Source: Clostridium sp. AN503 | GTDB lineage: Bacteria > Bacillota > Clostridia > Lachnospirales > Lachnospiraceae | DNA: 64,000 nt | Direction: 5' to 3' | NCBI RefSeq assembly: GCF_040719375.1 | Contig: NZ_JBFDTP010000002.1 | Span: 1,798,001-1,862,000 of the forward strand | Shown: in pieces, positions 45,427 to 54,113 of the stretch | How positions within the stretch are numbered: the first letter of the stretch is position 1 | How the letters are laid out: each line of letters begins with the position of its first letter | Program-made: the position numbers and the translations under genes | Notes under the pieces: model-generated | The model's input: the letters and a program-made list of their open reading frames with translations, nothing else | Told to the model about the DNA's origin: nothing | The model's database searches: none

Positions 45427-46008
45427 CTAGTGATGGGTCAGGATCTTATCGATCAGGCCATACTTCACCGCTTCCTCCGCAGTCATGTAGTTATCACGCT
45501 CCGTATCACGGCAGATAACCTCGTACGGCTGTCCGGTATTGGCAGCCAGAATCTCGTTTAATTTCTTCTTCGTCTGTAAGATCTTCTCTGCAACGATCTG
45601 GATCTCCGTCGCCTGGCCCTGTGCCCCGCCGGAAGGCTGATGGATCATCACCTCAGCGTTGGGAAGCGCAAAACGTTTGCCCTTGGCGCCTCCTGCCAGT
45701 AAGAATGCGCCCATGCTGGCGGCCATCCCGATACACACGGTAGACACATCACTCTTGATGTAGTTCATGGTATCATAGATCGCCATGCCTGCGGTCACAG
45801 AACCGCCCGGGCTGTTAATATATAAATTAATATCCTTGCCCGGGTCCTCGGACTCCAGGAACAGAAGCTGCGCTACCACCAGGCTGGCGGATACATCAGT
45901 CACTTCTTCTCCAAGGAAAATAATTCTCTCTTTTAATAATCGGGAAAAAATATCGTAGGAACGTTCACCTCTGCTGGTTGACTCAATAACATAGGGTATT
46001 AATGCCAT
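45427..46008 (-). CDS. clpP: ATP-dependent Clp protease proteolytic subunit
   Basis: The 193-residue serine protease forms the tetradecameric ClpP chamber. The catalytic Ser is in GMAASMGAFLLAGG, the His in MIHQPSGGAQGQA and the Asp in the DRDNYMTAEEA region. AGGAGG precedes the start. Confidence 0.97.
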   Translation of the reverse strand: MALIPYVIESTSRGERSYDIFSRLLKERIIFLGEEVTDVSASLVVAQLLFLESEDPGKDINLYINSPGGSVTAGMAIYDTMNYIKSDVSTVCIGMAASMGAFLLAGGAKGKRFALPNAEVMIHQPSGGAQGQATEIQIVAEKILQTKKKLNEILAANTGQPYEVICRDTERDNYMTAEEAVKYGLIDKILTHH

Positions 46009-46149
46009 CGTCGAATCCTCCTGTCATCTTGTTGACATTCAGCAAAAGGTACGGAGCCCGCGCCTTCTGCCGACATGAATATAAGTGCGGATTCCCGGCT
46101 GAACCGGAAATCCACACCCTGTTATACTTTCCAATTATAACCATAATTA

Positions 46150-46188
46150 TTCAGGACGGCTATCTTTTTGTATGGCCGCCGTCCTGAA
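46150..46188 (-). terminator. Hairpin between tig and clpP
   Basis: TTCAGGACGGC (46150-46160) and GCCGTCCTGAA (46178-46188) form an 11-bp stem, 14 nt after the tig stop. There is no T-tract after it on the minus strand, so it may only weaken read-through into clpPX. Confidence 0.5.
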
Positions 46189-46201
46189 CAGTTATTGTAA
46201 A

Positions 46202-47488
46202 TTAAACTAATTTTGCTTCTGCAACAAGGAAGTCAACTGCTTCCTGAACCGCTAAGTCTTCCTTCATCTGCTTTAAGCCTTCCTCTCCTACGATCTCCCT
46301 GATCTTCTCAGGCTCCATCTTATAGGATTCGGACATCTTCCTGATCTCAGCCTCTACAGCCTCCTCAGAAGCCTCCAGGCCCTCTGCCGCCACAACTGCT
46401 TCCAGTACCAGACGGGTGCGGATCCTTCTCTCAGCCTGCGGACGCATCTGCTCCTGCATCTGCTCCATGGTGCTGCCGGTAAACTGCATATACTGCTCCA
46501 GGCTGATGCCCTGGCTCTGCATTCTGTGGGCATAATCCTCGATCATGTTGCGGACCTGCAGATCGATCATCGGCTCCGGGATATCCATAGATGCATTGTC
46601 AACTACCTTCTGAACGACGTTGTTCTCGTTCTCGGTGGTAGCCTGCTGCTGCTTGGTCTCTGCAAGCTTTGCTTTGACGTCAGCCTTATACTCATCCAGA
46701 GTCTCAAACTCGGAAACCTCACCAGCGAACTCATCGTTCAGCTCCGGAAGCTCTTTTACCTTGATCTCTTTTACTTTTACCTTGAACACTGCGGGCTTGC
46801 CAGCCAGCTCTTCTGCGTGATACTCAGCCGGGAAGGTCACATTCACTTCCACGTCTTCGCCGAGGTTCTTGCCGATCAGCTGATCCTCAAAGGTATCAAT
46901 AAAGGAATGAGAACCGATGGTCAGCGGATAATCCGTGGCCTTGCCTCCATCAAACGGCACGCCGTCCACAAATCCCTCGAAATCGATCACAGTTTGGTCG
47001 CCGTCTGCAACCGGACGGTCCTCGATGCTCACCAGTCTGGAGTTCTGCTCCTGGACCTTCTTAAGCTCTGCATCTACATCTGCATCGGTCACTTCCGGTT
47101 TCGCCTTCTCTACCTCGATGCCCTTGTACTCGCCTAAGGTCACCTCCGGTTTCACTGCTACGGTAGCGGTGTAGATAAATGCTTTGCCCTTCTCTACCTG
47201 ATCCACTCCGATCTCCGGTCTGGAAACGATATCCAGTCCGCTCTCCTCCATCGCCTGCGCATAGGTGGAATCGATCGCTTCATTGATCGCATCCTCGTAA
47301 AGCACACCGACGCCATACATCTTCTCAACCATCGCCTGAGGCGCTTTGCCCTTGCGGAAGCCCGGGATGTTGAATCTGCTTTTATTCTTGTTATAGGAAG
47401 TTTTAAGAGCTGCTTCAAACTGCTCTGCCGGTACTTCTACGGTTAATTTCGCCATGTTCTTTTCTAGCTTTTCTACTTGTAAACTCAT
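46202..47488 (-). CDS. tig: Trigger factor
   Basis: Trigger factor is the ribosome-bound chaperone at the exit tunnel. The 428-residue protein has the ribosome-binding domain with GFRKGKAP (about residue 44), the FKBP-type PPIase domain (about 150-245) and the helical C-terminal chaperone domain. AAGGAGG precedes the start. It heads the tig-clpP-clpX-lon-ysxC series. Confidence 0.97.
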   Translation of the reverse strand: MSLQVEKLEKNMAKLTVEVPAEQFEAALKTSYNKNKSRFNIPGFRKGKAPQAMVEKMYGVGVLYEDAINEAIDSTYAQAMEESGLDIVSRPEIGVDQVEKGKAFIYTATVAVKPEVTLGEYKGIEVEKAKPEVTDADVDAELKKVQEQNSRLVSIEDRPVADGDQTVIDFEGFVDGVPFDGGKATDYPLTIGSHSFIDTFEDQLIGKNLGEDVEVNVTFPAEYHAEELAGKPAVFKVKVKEIKVKELPELNDEFAGEVSEFETLDEYKADVKAKLAETKQQQATTENENNVVQKVVDNASMDIPEPMIDLQVRNMIEDYAHRMQSQGISLEQYMQFTGSTMEQMQEQMRPQAERRIRTRLVLEAVVAAEGLEASEEAVEAEIRKMSESYKMEPEKIREIVGEEGLKQMKEDLAVQEAVDFLVAEAKLV

Positions 47489-47584
47489 TTTATGGGTTCC
47501 TCCTTAAATCTATGTATGGTCGTCACGGCAGGGCGCCACACTTCAATGTACCATTATATCATAGTGTTTCAGTAATTACCAGTC

Positions 47585-50545
47585 CTATTTTTTTGATAAT
47601 TCCCGCATTTTTTCAACCACATAGGGGTTCAGCGGCCGGATCTCCACCTCCGGACGAGCCAGATAGTATCCCTGGAACAGATCCACATGCATTTCCATCA
47701 GGGTTTCCAACTCCTCCAAGTTCTCCACGCCCTCCGCTACTACCAGGATATTCCTGGCATGGCTGTATTCGATCAGGTTCTCCGCTATGGCCCGGCGGTT
47801 TGCATCCTGATCGATATTCCGGATCAGCTCCATATCCAGCTTCACGATATCCGGATGCAGGTGCAGCATGGTGCTTTCCGTACTGTATCCTGCTCCGAAA
47901 TCATCCAGCGCGATCAGGCCGCCCCATCTGTGTATGGTAGAGATTTTGATGTTCATGGCCTTTTCATTGACCTGTTCCGTCTCAGTCATCTCCAGGACCA
48001 CCCTGTGCATCAGTTCCGGATAGGAAACCTCCAGCCTTTCGATCTGCCAGTCCGTCAGCACCGTGCTGGCAATGGAATTGATGAAGAAACGGCATTTTTC
48101 ATCAAAAAGCTCCTTTCGGTCCTGCACCCACTGCATGGCATAAAACCAGGTCAATTCCTCAAACTGCGGCAGCTTCGCCTGGGCTTTTGCCAGATTTAAA
48201 ACCTCCTGTATGTTCTTAAAGCTCTTAAGCCTCGGACGCATCAACGCTTCGTATCCATAGATACTGCCGTCCCGGGACACGATCGGCTGCAGCGCAAATT
48301 TGACATTGCTGTTTTCCAGAAGGCGGTTCAGCTCCTCTTTTCCTGAAAGCAGGTATGAATTCTCGTGATAGGTCTGAATGTCAAACTCCTGCACGATCCC
48401 CTTGATACTGTGCTTTGCCATGTACATGGCAAAGTCCGCATACCGTACCAGAGTGTCCAGCTCCCGCGCCTGATCCGGGTACCAGACCATGCCTGCAGAT
48501 GCCCTCAGCGGGATCCGGTCTCCACCCGGGACCTCCAGTGTCACGGTCTTAAGCTGCTCCATAAATGCCCTTACACGGCTCCGCAGCGTTTTCTCGCTGC
48601 CGTTATAAAGCAGCGCCATGAATTCATCTCCCGCATGGCGCTCTACCACAGCGCCATCTGTCTCCAATGTTCTCAGATAATCTGCAAACAGCTGTATATA
48701 CCGGTCCCCTGTCTCATGCCCGTAGGTATCGTTGACATATTTTAGATTGTCCAGATCCCACATGACCAGAGCTGCGATCCCCATCTTCTGTTTGTGCAGG
48801 ATGATCTCCACCAGCTCCCGGAACGCCCGCCGGTTGTAAATACCGGTCAGGAGGTCATAATTGCGCTCCTGCTCCAGCTTGTGGCGGGTCTCCATATCAG
48901 CTGTCACATCAGAGAGGACTCCCGTCACATTGCCGTGGGGGGATCTGACCAGTTTCATGCGCACATACCGGTGCCGCCCGTCCTTCTCCAGGTAATAGAT
49001 CTTCCCATCTTCATCCTCGTCCGCTTCCACAAGGAGCTGCATCATACTCTGAAATTCGCCGGATCCCAGGTAGGCGTATGGCTCTTCCGTCCTGTCCACC
49101 CATAAAAGCCGGAACAGAGAGCGGCTGCAGAAGTACCGTTCCGTATCTTTTAAATATTCAAACACACCGATGGAGACTCCGGATGCTTCCAGTATCCGGG
49201 ATATCCGGGAGGCAGATTCCGCCACATCTGCACTGAGGCTTTCAATGGCATCGATCAGCTCATCTACCTCGCTGATCTTCGTCTTCTTCAGCCGTATTTT
49301 CTGTCCGATCTCCGCCGAACGCAGCTCCCCGATCAGCTTCTGGATCGGACCTGCCACCAGGTTGCCTGCCAGCATGGTCGCAAGGATCCCGAGAAGCAGG
49401 CTGACGATCATGGACAGCATCAGGGTATTGCGGATCTGATTGTAGAAGTTCATCAGAGTAGATTCCTGCTGGACCTGCACAAGCAGCCATTCCTCCTGCT
49501 CAAACGGTGCATTGCGGTTATAGATCCCCATAGGGACCATGGCTGCATACCACAGATCTCCATTCCGGTCCGTCACCACGCCGATCTGCTCCTGCTCTGC
49601 AAGCTCATAACTAAGCGCATTCTTTTTGCCAAAATACCGGTCATAGACTGCACCGCTGGTCACAACCGGCTCCAATATCCGGGTACCTCTTTCCCTTTTG
49701 GCAAGGATCAGCGCCCTGTCCACAGATCCGGCCAGACTGTCTACATCCATGATCTTCCTCACATGGTTATCCAGCATATCCCCGCCGATCACCCCGACCG
49801 TGGTGCCGTCGTCGAGGACCAGCGGGATCGAATAGCTGATCCCTGCCGCCTCCTGGCGTCCCTGCGGGGACTGGCTGCCCAGATATCCATAGTTGCTGAC
49901 GTCATGGACATCGATCTTCATATCTGCGGTACAGTTATATGGTTTGAAATAATAGCTGTCTGACGGGTCCGACTCATCCAGGGTAAAGCCCAGCTTCCAG
50001 TGGCTCTCCAGTGCGATCCCATAGCCTTTAGAGATGGAGGGCAGTCCTCTTACCAGCAGAAGATCCGAATTGTCCGCCGCATAGCTGCTGGAATCCAAAT
50101 CGCTGATATAGACTCCGGCCTTCTCCTCTGGCGAGCCATTGTCAGAGGCGGGACCATCCAAGATCAGATATACACCGTTGCCGTAACTGCGATGAAGCAG
50201 ATCGATCATCTGCGGCATCACATCATATACGATGGCACGGTTCAGCGCCGGATCCGTTTTGATATCGGATACGCCCTTCCCTTCCTTTATGAGGACCTGC
50301 TGGATTGCATCCCGGACGGCCACTGAGCTGTAGATATCATTCATCCAGTGCTGAACAACCTCCCGCTCCAGGTTCAGTTCACTGTTTTCCGTATTCTGAC
50401 GAAAAATATCAATGGCGTTGGTGCGCAGGCTGACAGACACGTCGCCGCGCAGTATAAACACCGACAATACAGCGGTCTGGATCAGCAGGATGGCTGCAAA
50501 CGGGATCAACAGCCTGAATTTTAAAGATTTCGTTTTTGTTTTCAT
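47585..50545 (-). CDS. Cache-HAMP-GGDEF-EAL cyclic-di-GMP enzyme
   Basis: The 986-residue protein has a membrane helix (about 11-28), a large extracellular Cache-like sensor (about 30-370), a second helix (about 373-395), a HAMP linker and a PAS-like stretch (about 450-555). A GGDEF domain follows (about 560-720; motif written AGDEF) and then an EAL domain (about 735-980; YEALMR, the EMTETE segment, DDFGAGYS). The EAL catalytic motifs look complete, so phosphodiesterase activity is likely; AGDEF may still allow cyclase activity. The gene starts 6 nt after the stop of a solute-binding protein with a poor ribosome binding site, so translation is probably coupled. Confidence 0.93.
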   Translation of the reverse strand: MKTKTKSLKFRLLIPFAAILLIQTAVLSVFILRGDVSVSLRTNAIDIFRQNTENSELNLEREVVQHWMNDIYSSVAVRDAIQQVLIKEGKGVSDIKTDPALNRAIVYDVMPQMIDLLHRSYGNGVYLILDGPASDNGSPEEKAGVYISDLDSSSYAADNSDLLLVRGLPSISKGYGIALESHWKLGFTLDESDPSDSYYFKPYNCTADMKIDVHDVSNYGYLGSQSPQGRQEAAGISYSIPLVLDDGTTVGVIGGDMLDNHVRKIMDVDSLAGSVDRALILAKRERGTRILEPVVTSGAVYDRYFGKKNALSYELAEQEQIGVVTDRNGDLWYAAMVPMGIYNRNAPFEQEEWLLVQVQQESTLMNFYNQIRNTLMLSMIVSLLLGILATMLAGNLVAGPIQKLIGELRSAEIGQKIRLKKTKISEVDELIDAIESLSADVAESASRISRILEASGVSIGVFEYLKDTERYFCSRSLFRLLWVDRTEEPYAYLGSGEFQSMMQLLVEADEDEDGKIYYLEKDGRHRYVRMKLVRSPHGNVTGVLSDVTADMETRHKLEQERNYDLLTGIYNRRAFRELVEIILHKQKMGIAALVMWDLDNLKYVNDTYGHETGDRYIQLFADYLRTLETDGAVVERHAGDEFMALLYNGSEKTLRSRVRAFMEQLKTVTLEVPGGDRIPLRASAGMVWYPDQARELDTLVRYADFAMYMAKHSIKGIVQEFDIQTYHENSYLLSGKEELNRLLENSNVKFALQPIVSRDGSIYGYEALMRPRLKSFKNIQEVLNLAKAQAKLPQFEELTWFYAMQWVQDRKELFDEKCRFFINSIASTVLTDWQIERLEVSYPELMHRVVLEMTETEQVNEKAMNIKISTIHRWGGLIALDDFGAGYSTESTMLHLHPDIVKLDMELIRNIDQDANRRAIAENLIEYSHARNILVVAEGVENLEELETLMEMHVDLFQGYYLARPEVEIRPLNPYVVEKMRELSKK

Positions 50546-50551
50546 AAGCCA

Positions 50552-51991
50552 TTAATTGATGGAGTTCAGTTTTTGATAAGTGTCTTCATACCATTCTTCA
50601 AAGTGTTCCTCTGTTGAAAACTGGCTGACAGCCTCCGCTTCCTCCATACCAGATGCCACCAGGGCCTTGACGGCCTCCCTGTCGCTTTTTGCAAGATCTG
50701 CCATAGTCGTATTTAAAACTGCCCGCGCACCATTGCCGTTCTTAAATGGCTTGGTCGTATACATCTGATACTCCTGCGCTTCCTGAATCCCAACAAGCAG
50801 CGTTTCCTTCAGGACATCAGAGATATCCATCTCTCTTTCCGCGATCATCTTTTCCAAAAACGCCTCATCATTGGCTTTCTTTTTCACTGGCAGGTAACCG
50901 GCGCCTGCCGAAAAATCCAGGTTTTCCTCTTCTGAGGTAAACCATTTTAAAAATGTCACCGCCGCGCGCTCCACAGGCTCCTCCGACTTAAACAGGACCA
51001 TACCCGCCCCCTGCTGTACGGCACATGGCTCAGTCCCCTCAAAATTCGGCAGGGGCAGAACTTTACAGGTGATATCATACGTAGTACCATCCTCATAAGT
51101 CACAGCCTCCGGCGTATAAGGCGAACCACTGGTTGAACCCACATAGGCGATCAGGCTGCCCGTCTTTAAATCATCACTCCGGAACTTTCCTTCTGCCAGA
51201 TAATGCCCCTGAATAAAAGGAACATAATAATTGTCCCACAGCCTGCGCATGGTGTCCTTATCAAAATCCAGTACCGGCCTTCCATCCTCGATCCGGTAGA
51301 TCTCGTGTCCCAGCTGCCTGCTTCCGATCAACATATAATTGGCAAAGGCATCCCGGCCGAAAAATGCCTTGCCATCCCCCGGCTCCTCGCTCTGGCTGTC
51401 AGTCCACTGATAATAGCTCTCTGCCACCGCTGCAATCCCTTCCCAGGTGGAAAGGTCCTCAAAATCCGCACCGGTCGCCTCCGCAAAGGGCTCCCATGCC
51501 GTCAGATTAAGTGTCAGGACCTCTGTGGATTTTGCTGTTGGGAATATCTTTAAGGTGTCTTTTGCCTCAAATCTCCCCTCATCAATGTAGCCATCCACAT
51601 ATTCATCGATCTCCTCCTGCGTCAGATAAGGCTTCATGTCTGCAAGCAGTCCCATCTCGTTCAGCTCAAATGCCGTGTCTGCATAAGAAGAACAGATGAC
51701 CGGGAGCGCTTCTGCCCCCACCTTGTTGTCCACACTGTCCTTCACATTCTGGACAAGCTCATCGATGGCGCCCTTGCTGACCGCCTCCACGATGATGTTC
51801 TCCTCCTGTCCCACAGTATCGTTAAACTGCTGTACCAGTCCGTCAAACTTCTCCTTCTGCGCGCCGTTATAATAATTCCATACAGTCACCATCACAGGAG
51901 CCTCCTGCTTTTTAGAGGCCATCCCGCAGCCGCTAAGCAGGACCGTCATCCCTCCTGCTACAAGTAAAATTCCCCTTCCAAACTTTTTCAT
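50552..51991 (-). CDS. Extracellular solute-binding lipoprotein coupled to the c-di-GMP enzyme
   Basis: The 479-residue lipoprotein has its lipobox Cys in LLSGCGMAS and the fold of the family-1 (maltose-type) binding proteins (VTVWNYYNGAQKEKFDGLVQ; later PEAVTYEDGTTYD). No ABC permease is nearby. Its only partner is the Cache-GGDEF-EAL gene, so it may present a ligand to that sensor. This is inferred from spacing alone. GGGAGG precedes the start. Confidence 0.88.
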   Translation of the reverse strand: MKKFGRGILLVAGGMTVLLSGCGMASKKQEAPVMVTVWNYYNGAQKEKFDGLVQQFNDTVGQEENIIVEAVSKGAIDELVQNVKDSVDNKVGAEALPVICSSYADTAFELNEMGLLADMKPYLTQEEIDEYVDGYIDEGRFEAKDTLKIFPTAKSTEVLTLNLTAWEPFAEATGADFEDLSTWEGIAAVAESYYQWTDSQSEEPGDGKAFFGRDAFANYMLIGSRQLGHEIYRIEDGRPVLDFDKDTMRRLWDNYYVPFIQGHYLAEGKFRSDDLKTGSLIAYVGSTSGSPYTPEAVTYEDGTTYDITCKVLPLPNFEGTEPCAVQQGAGMVLFKSEEPVERAAVTFLKWFTSEEENLDFSAGAGYLPVKKKANDEAFLEKMIAEREMDISDVLKETLLVGIQEAQEYQMYTTKPFKNGNGARAVLNTTMADLAKSDREAVKALVASGMEEAEAVSQFSTEEHFEEWYEDTYQKLNSIN

Positions 51992-52141
51992 CTATATCCT
52001 CCCGCAAATTGAACAATTTCCAAATTCTGCATATTTAGCTTATATCATACCACATTTCAGAAAAAAAAACTTTATATTTTTACGCATTTCCGGTATATTC
52101 TTTAATAACGAATAAGTTTAAAACTGAAAAGAGGAATAGAA

Positions 52142-52612
52142 ATGGAAATTGAACGCAAATATCTGGTACAGTCGCCTCCCGCAGACTATGAAACCTGGCC
52201 ATTCCACCAGATTGAACAGGCCTATCTCAATACAGAACCGGTCATCCGGATCCGCAGGGAGGACGAGTCCTTCTACATGACCTACAAATCAAAAGGGCTT
52301 TTAGCCCGGGAGGAATACAACCTTCCGCTCACAAAAGCAGCTTACGACCACCTTCTCCCAAAAGCAGACGGCATCATCCTGACCAAAAAGCGCTACTTAA
52401 AACCCATAGACGGCACAGAACTGACCATTGAGCTGGATATTTTCTCCGGAGCATATGAGGGCCTTATGCTGGCAGAAGTAGAATTCCCCTCCTTAGAGGC
52501 GGCAGAAAACTTCACACCCCCGGACTGGTTCGGCGAGGATGTGACCCTGTCCGGAAAGTACCAGAACAGCCGCCTCAGCCTCGGCTCCCTCTCCCCGGAA
52601 TCCGGCAGCTGA
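52142..52612 (+). CDS. CYTH-domain protein
   Basis: The 156-residue protein begins MEIERKYLV, the ExExK signature of CYTH (adenylyl cyclase CyaB / thiamine triphosphatase) proteins, and has the matching acidic and basic strands VIRIRREDESF and LTIELDIFSG. Many members are inorganic tripolyphosphatases. It has a GAGGA ribosome binding site and its own terminator. Confidence 0.9.
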   Translation: MEIERKYLVQSPPADYETWPFHQIEQAYLNTEPVIRIRREDESFYMTYKSKGLLAREEYNLPLTKAAYDHLLPKADGIILTKKRYLKPIDGTELTIELDIFSGAYEGLMLAEVEFPSLEAAENFTPPDWFGEDVTLSGKYQNSRLSLGSLSPESGS

Positions 52613-52646
52613 AACCAGCTCTGCCCCCAGGAAAACCATACACAAA

Positions 52647-52696
52647 ACGGACAGAAAACAGTCCGGCGCAAGCCGGCGTTTTCTGTCCGTTTCTTC
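52647..52696 (+). terminator. Terminator after the CYTH gene
   Basis: ACGGACAGAAAAC (52647-52659) pairs with GTTTTCTGTCCGT (52678-52690), with an inner CCGGC/GCCGG, and is followed by TTCTTCTCTC. Confidence 0.75.
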
Positions 52697-52741
52697 TCTC
52701 ATATCCTTCATTTACCGCCTCAGTTCAGACGACATACACCA

Positions 52742-52969
52742 TCAGCGGTTCAGCAGCCCAAGCACCACCACAACCACCAGCAAAGCCAGCAGCCCTCCGA
52801 TGATGATATCCATCTGCTTCAAAGTCAGCGGAATATGGTCATACATCCGTTCCTTAGGAGGCAGGCTGGCCCGGTACTCCTTAAGCCTCTGATTCTCCTC
52901 CCGAAGCCGCTTATTCTCCAGCTCCAGCTCCGAAAGCCCCTCATCCAAAGTCTTTCTCTCATCTGCCAT
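52742..52969 (-). CDS. Small coiled-coil tail-anchored membrane protein
   Basis: The 75-residue protein has a Leu/Glu-rich heptad region (about 8-30) and a single C-terminal membrane helix (about 52-73; IIIGGLLALLVVVVVLGLLN). GGAG lies 9 nt before the ATG and the frame is well filled, so it is a real gene. I do not recognise a family. Lies just past the mglC inverted repeat; not clearly in that operon. Confidence 0.7.
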   Translation of the reverse strand: MADERKTLDEGLSELELENKRLREENQRLKEYRASLPPKERMYDHIPLTLKQMDIIIGGLLALLVVVVVLGLLNR

Positions 52970-53009
52970 AAAACTACGCTCCTCACCTCACTACCGAGAA
53001 AACCTTCCC

Positions 53010-53101
53010 GCAATTTGGCCCGTGAAACCGTCGAACGGGCGGGCACTGGAAGAACCTGTCCGCCTGTGCCCGCCTGCCACTTTACCTCACGGCCAAATTG
53101 C
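53010..53101. repeat. Nested inverted repeat after mglC
   Basis: GCAATTTGGCC(C)GTGA (53010-53025) pairs with TCACGGCCAAATTGC (53087-53101) with one bulged base. Inside, GGCGGGCAC (53038-53046) pairs with GTGCCCGCC (53066-53074). It begins 13 nt after the mglC stop on the minus strand. No T-run ends it. Confidence 0.6.
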
Positions 53102-53113
53102 CGCGCCAAAATT

Positions 53114-54100
53114 TTACTTTTTAGCAATATACTTCCGGATATCCAGCGCGATCGCCACGATGATAACGATACCCTGTACAATATACTGGTAGTTGGTCTG
53201 AATCCCAAGGAACTGCATGGAAGATTTCAGCAGCTCAAATACCAGAACACCGATGACTACGCCTGAGATACGTCCGATACCGCCGTTTACAGATACACCG
53301 CCGATGGTACATGCGGCGATCGCCTCCAGCTCGTAGCCCTGGCCCATGTTAACGCTGGCGCCGCCGGCCTTTGCTCCTAACAGGAAACCTGCGATCGCAT
53401 AGAGAGCTGCTGCGGTAACGTAGATGATGATCTTTGTCTTCTTTACATTTACGCCGGATACCTCAGCCGCTGCCTCATTTCCGCCGATTGCGTACATGTA
53501 TTTGCCGTGACGGGTATAGTTATAAACAAACCACATGATCAGGCCGATCACGATCGCAATGATAAACATGTAAGGAAGCTGTCCGAACAGCTTACCGGTC
53601 GCGATCACTGTATAAGCCTTGCGGTAGCCGCCCAGAGGGGTTGCATTGGTGTAAACCAGGCAGATACCGTATACCATAAGCTGCATGCCCAGGGTGCCGA
53701 TGAATGCCGGTACGTTTAAGTAAGCGATAACAATACCGTTGATCAAACCGAATATACAGCAGATCAGGATACAGAACAGCAGTACGCCGACCACCGGCAT
53801 ATCGCCCAGGTTCGGGAAGAACTTGCCGCTGTAATCAGATGCCTGCAGCAGAGTACCGGCGATACAGGAAGCAAGGCCCACCATACGTCCTGCTGACAGG
53901 TCCGTACCTTTTGTGATCAGACATCCGCTGACACCGAATGCGATGATAACACGGGCAGCCGTATTTACGGAAATATTGGACAGGTTGTTAAAGGAAAAGA
54001 AATTATCCTTTGTAATACCGGTAACCAGGACCAGTAAAAGCAGTACTATGATGATGCCGTTGTCCAGCAAAATCTTCTTGATATCTACGCTCTTTTTCAT
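53114..54100 (-). CDS. mglC: Galactose/methylgalactoside-type ABC permease
   Basis: The 328-residue permease has eight to ten hydrophobic segments and RbsC/MglC-type motifs: LITKGTDLSAGRMVGLAS and GGNEAAAEVSGVNVKK. It is last of mglB-mglA-mglC, 13 nt after mglA. The exact sugar is not fixed by sequence; galactose or a related pentose or hexose. Confidence 0.92.
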   Translation of the reverse strand: MKKSVDIKKILLDNGIIIVLLLLVLVTGITKDNFFSFNNLSNISVNTAARVIIAFGVSGCLITKGTDLSAGRMVGLASCIAGTLLQASDYSGKFFPNLGDMPVVGVLLFCILICCIFGLINGIVIAYLNVPAFIGTLGMQLMVYGICLVYTNATPLGGYRKAYTVIATGKLFGQLPYMFIIAIVIGLIMWFVYNYTRHGKYMYAIGGNEAAAEVSGVNVKKTKIIIYVTAAALYAIAGFLLGAKAGGASVNMGQGYELEAIAACTIGGVSVNGGIGRISGVVIGVLVFELLKSSMQFLGIQTNYQYIVQGIVIIVAIALDIRKYIAKK

Positions 54101-54113
54101 CTTCGTATCCTCC

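Noticed and set aside
48600..48650. Inactive GGDEF domain because the motif reads AGDEF
   Set aside because: The key GDEF residues remain, so loss of cyclase activity cannot be claimed from the first position alone.
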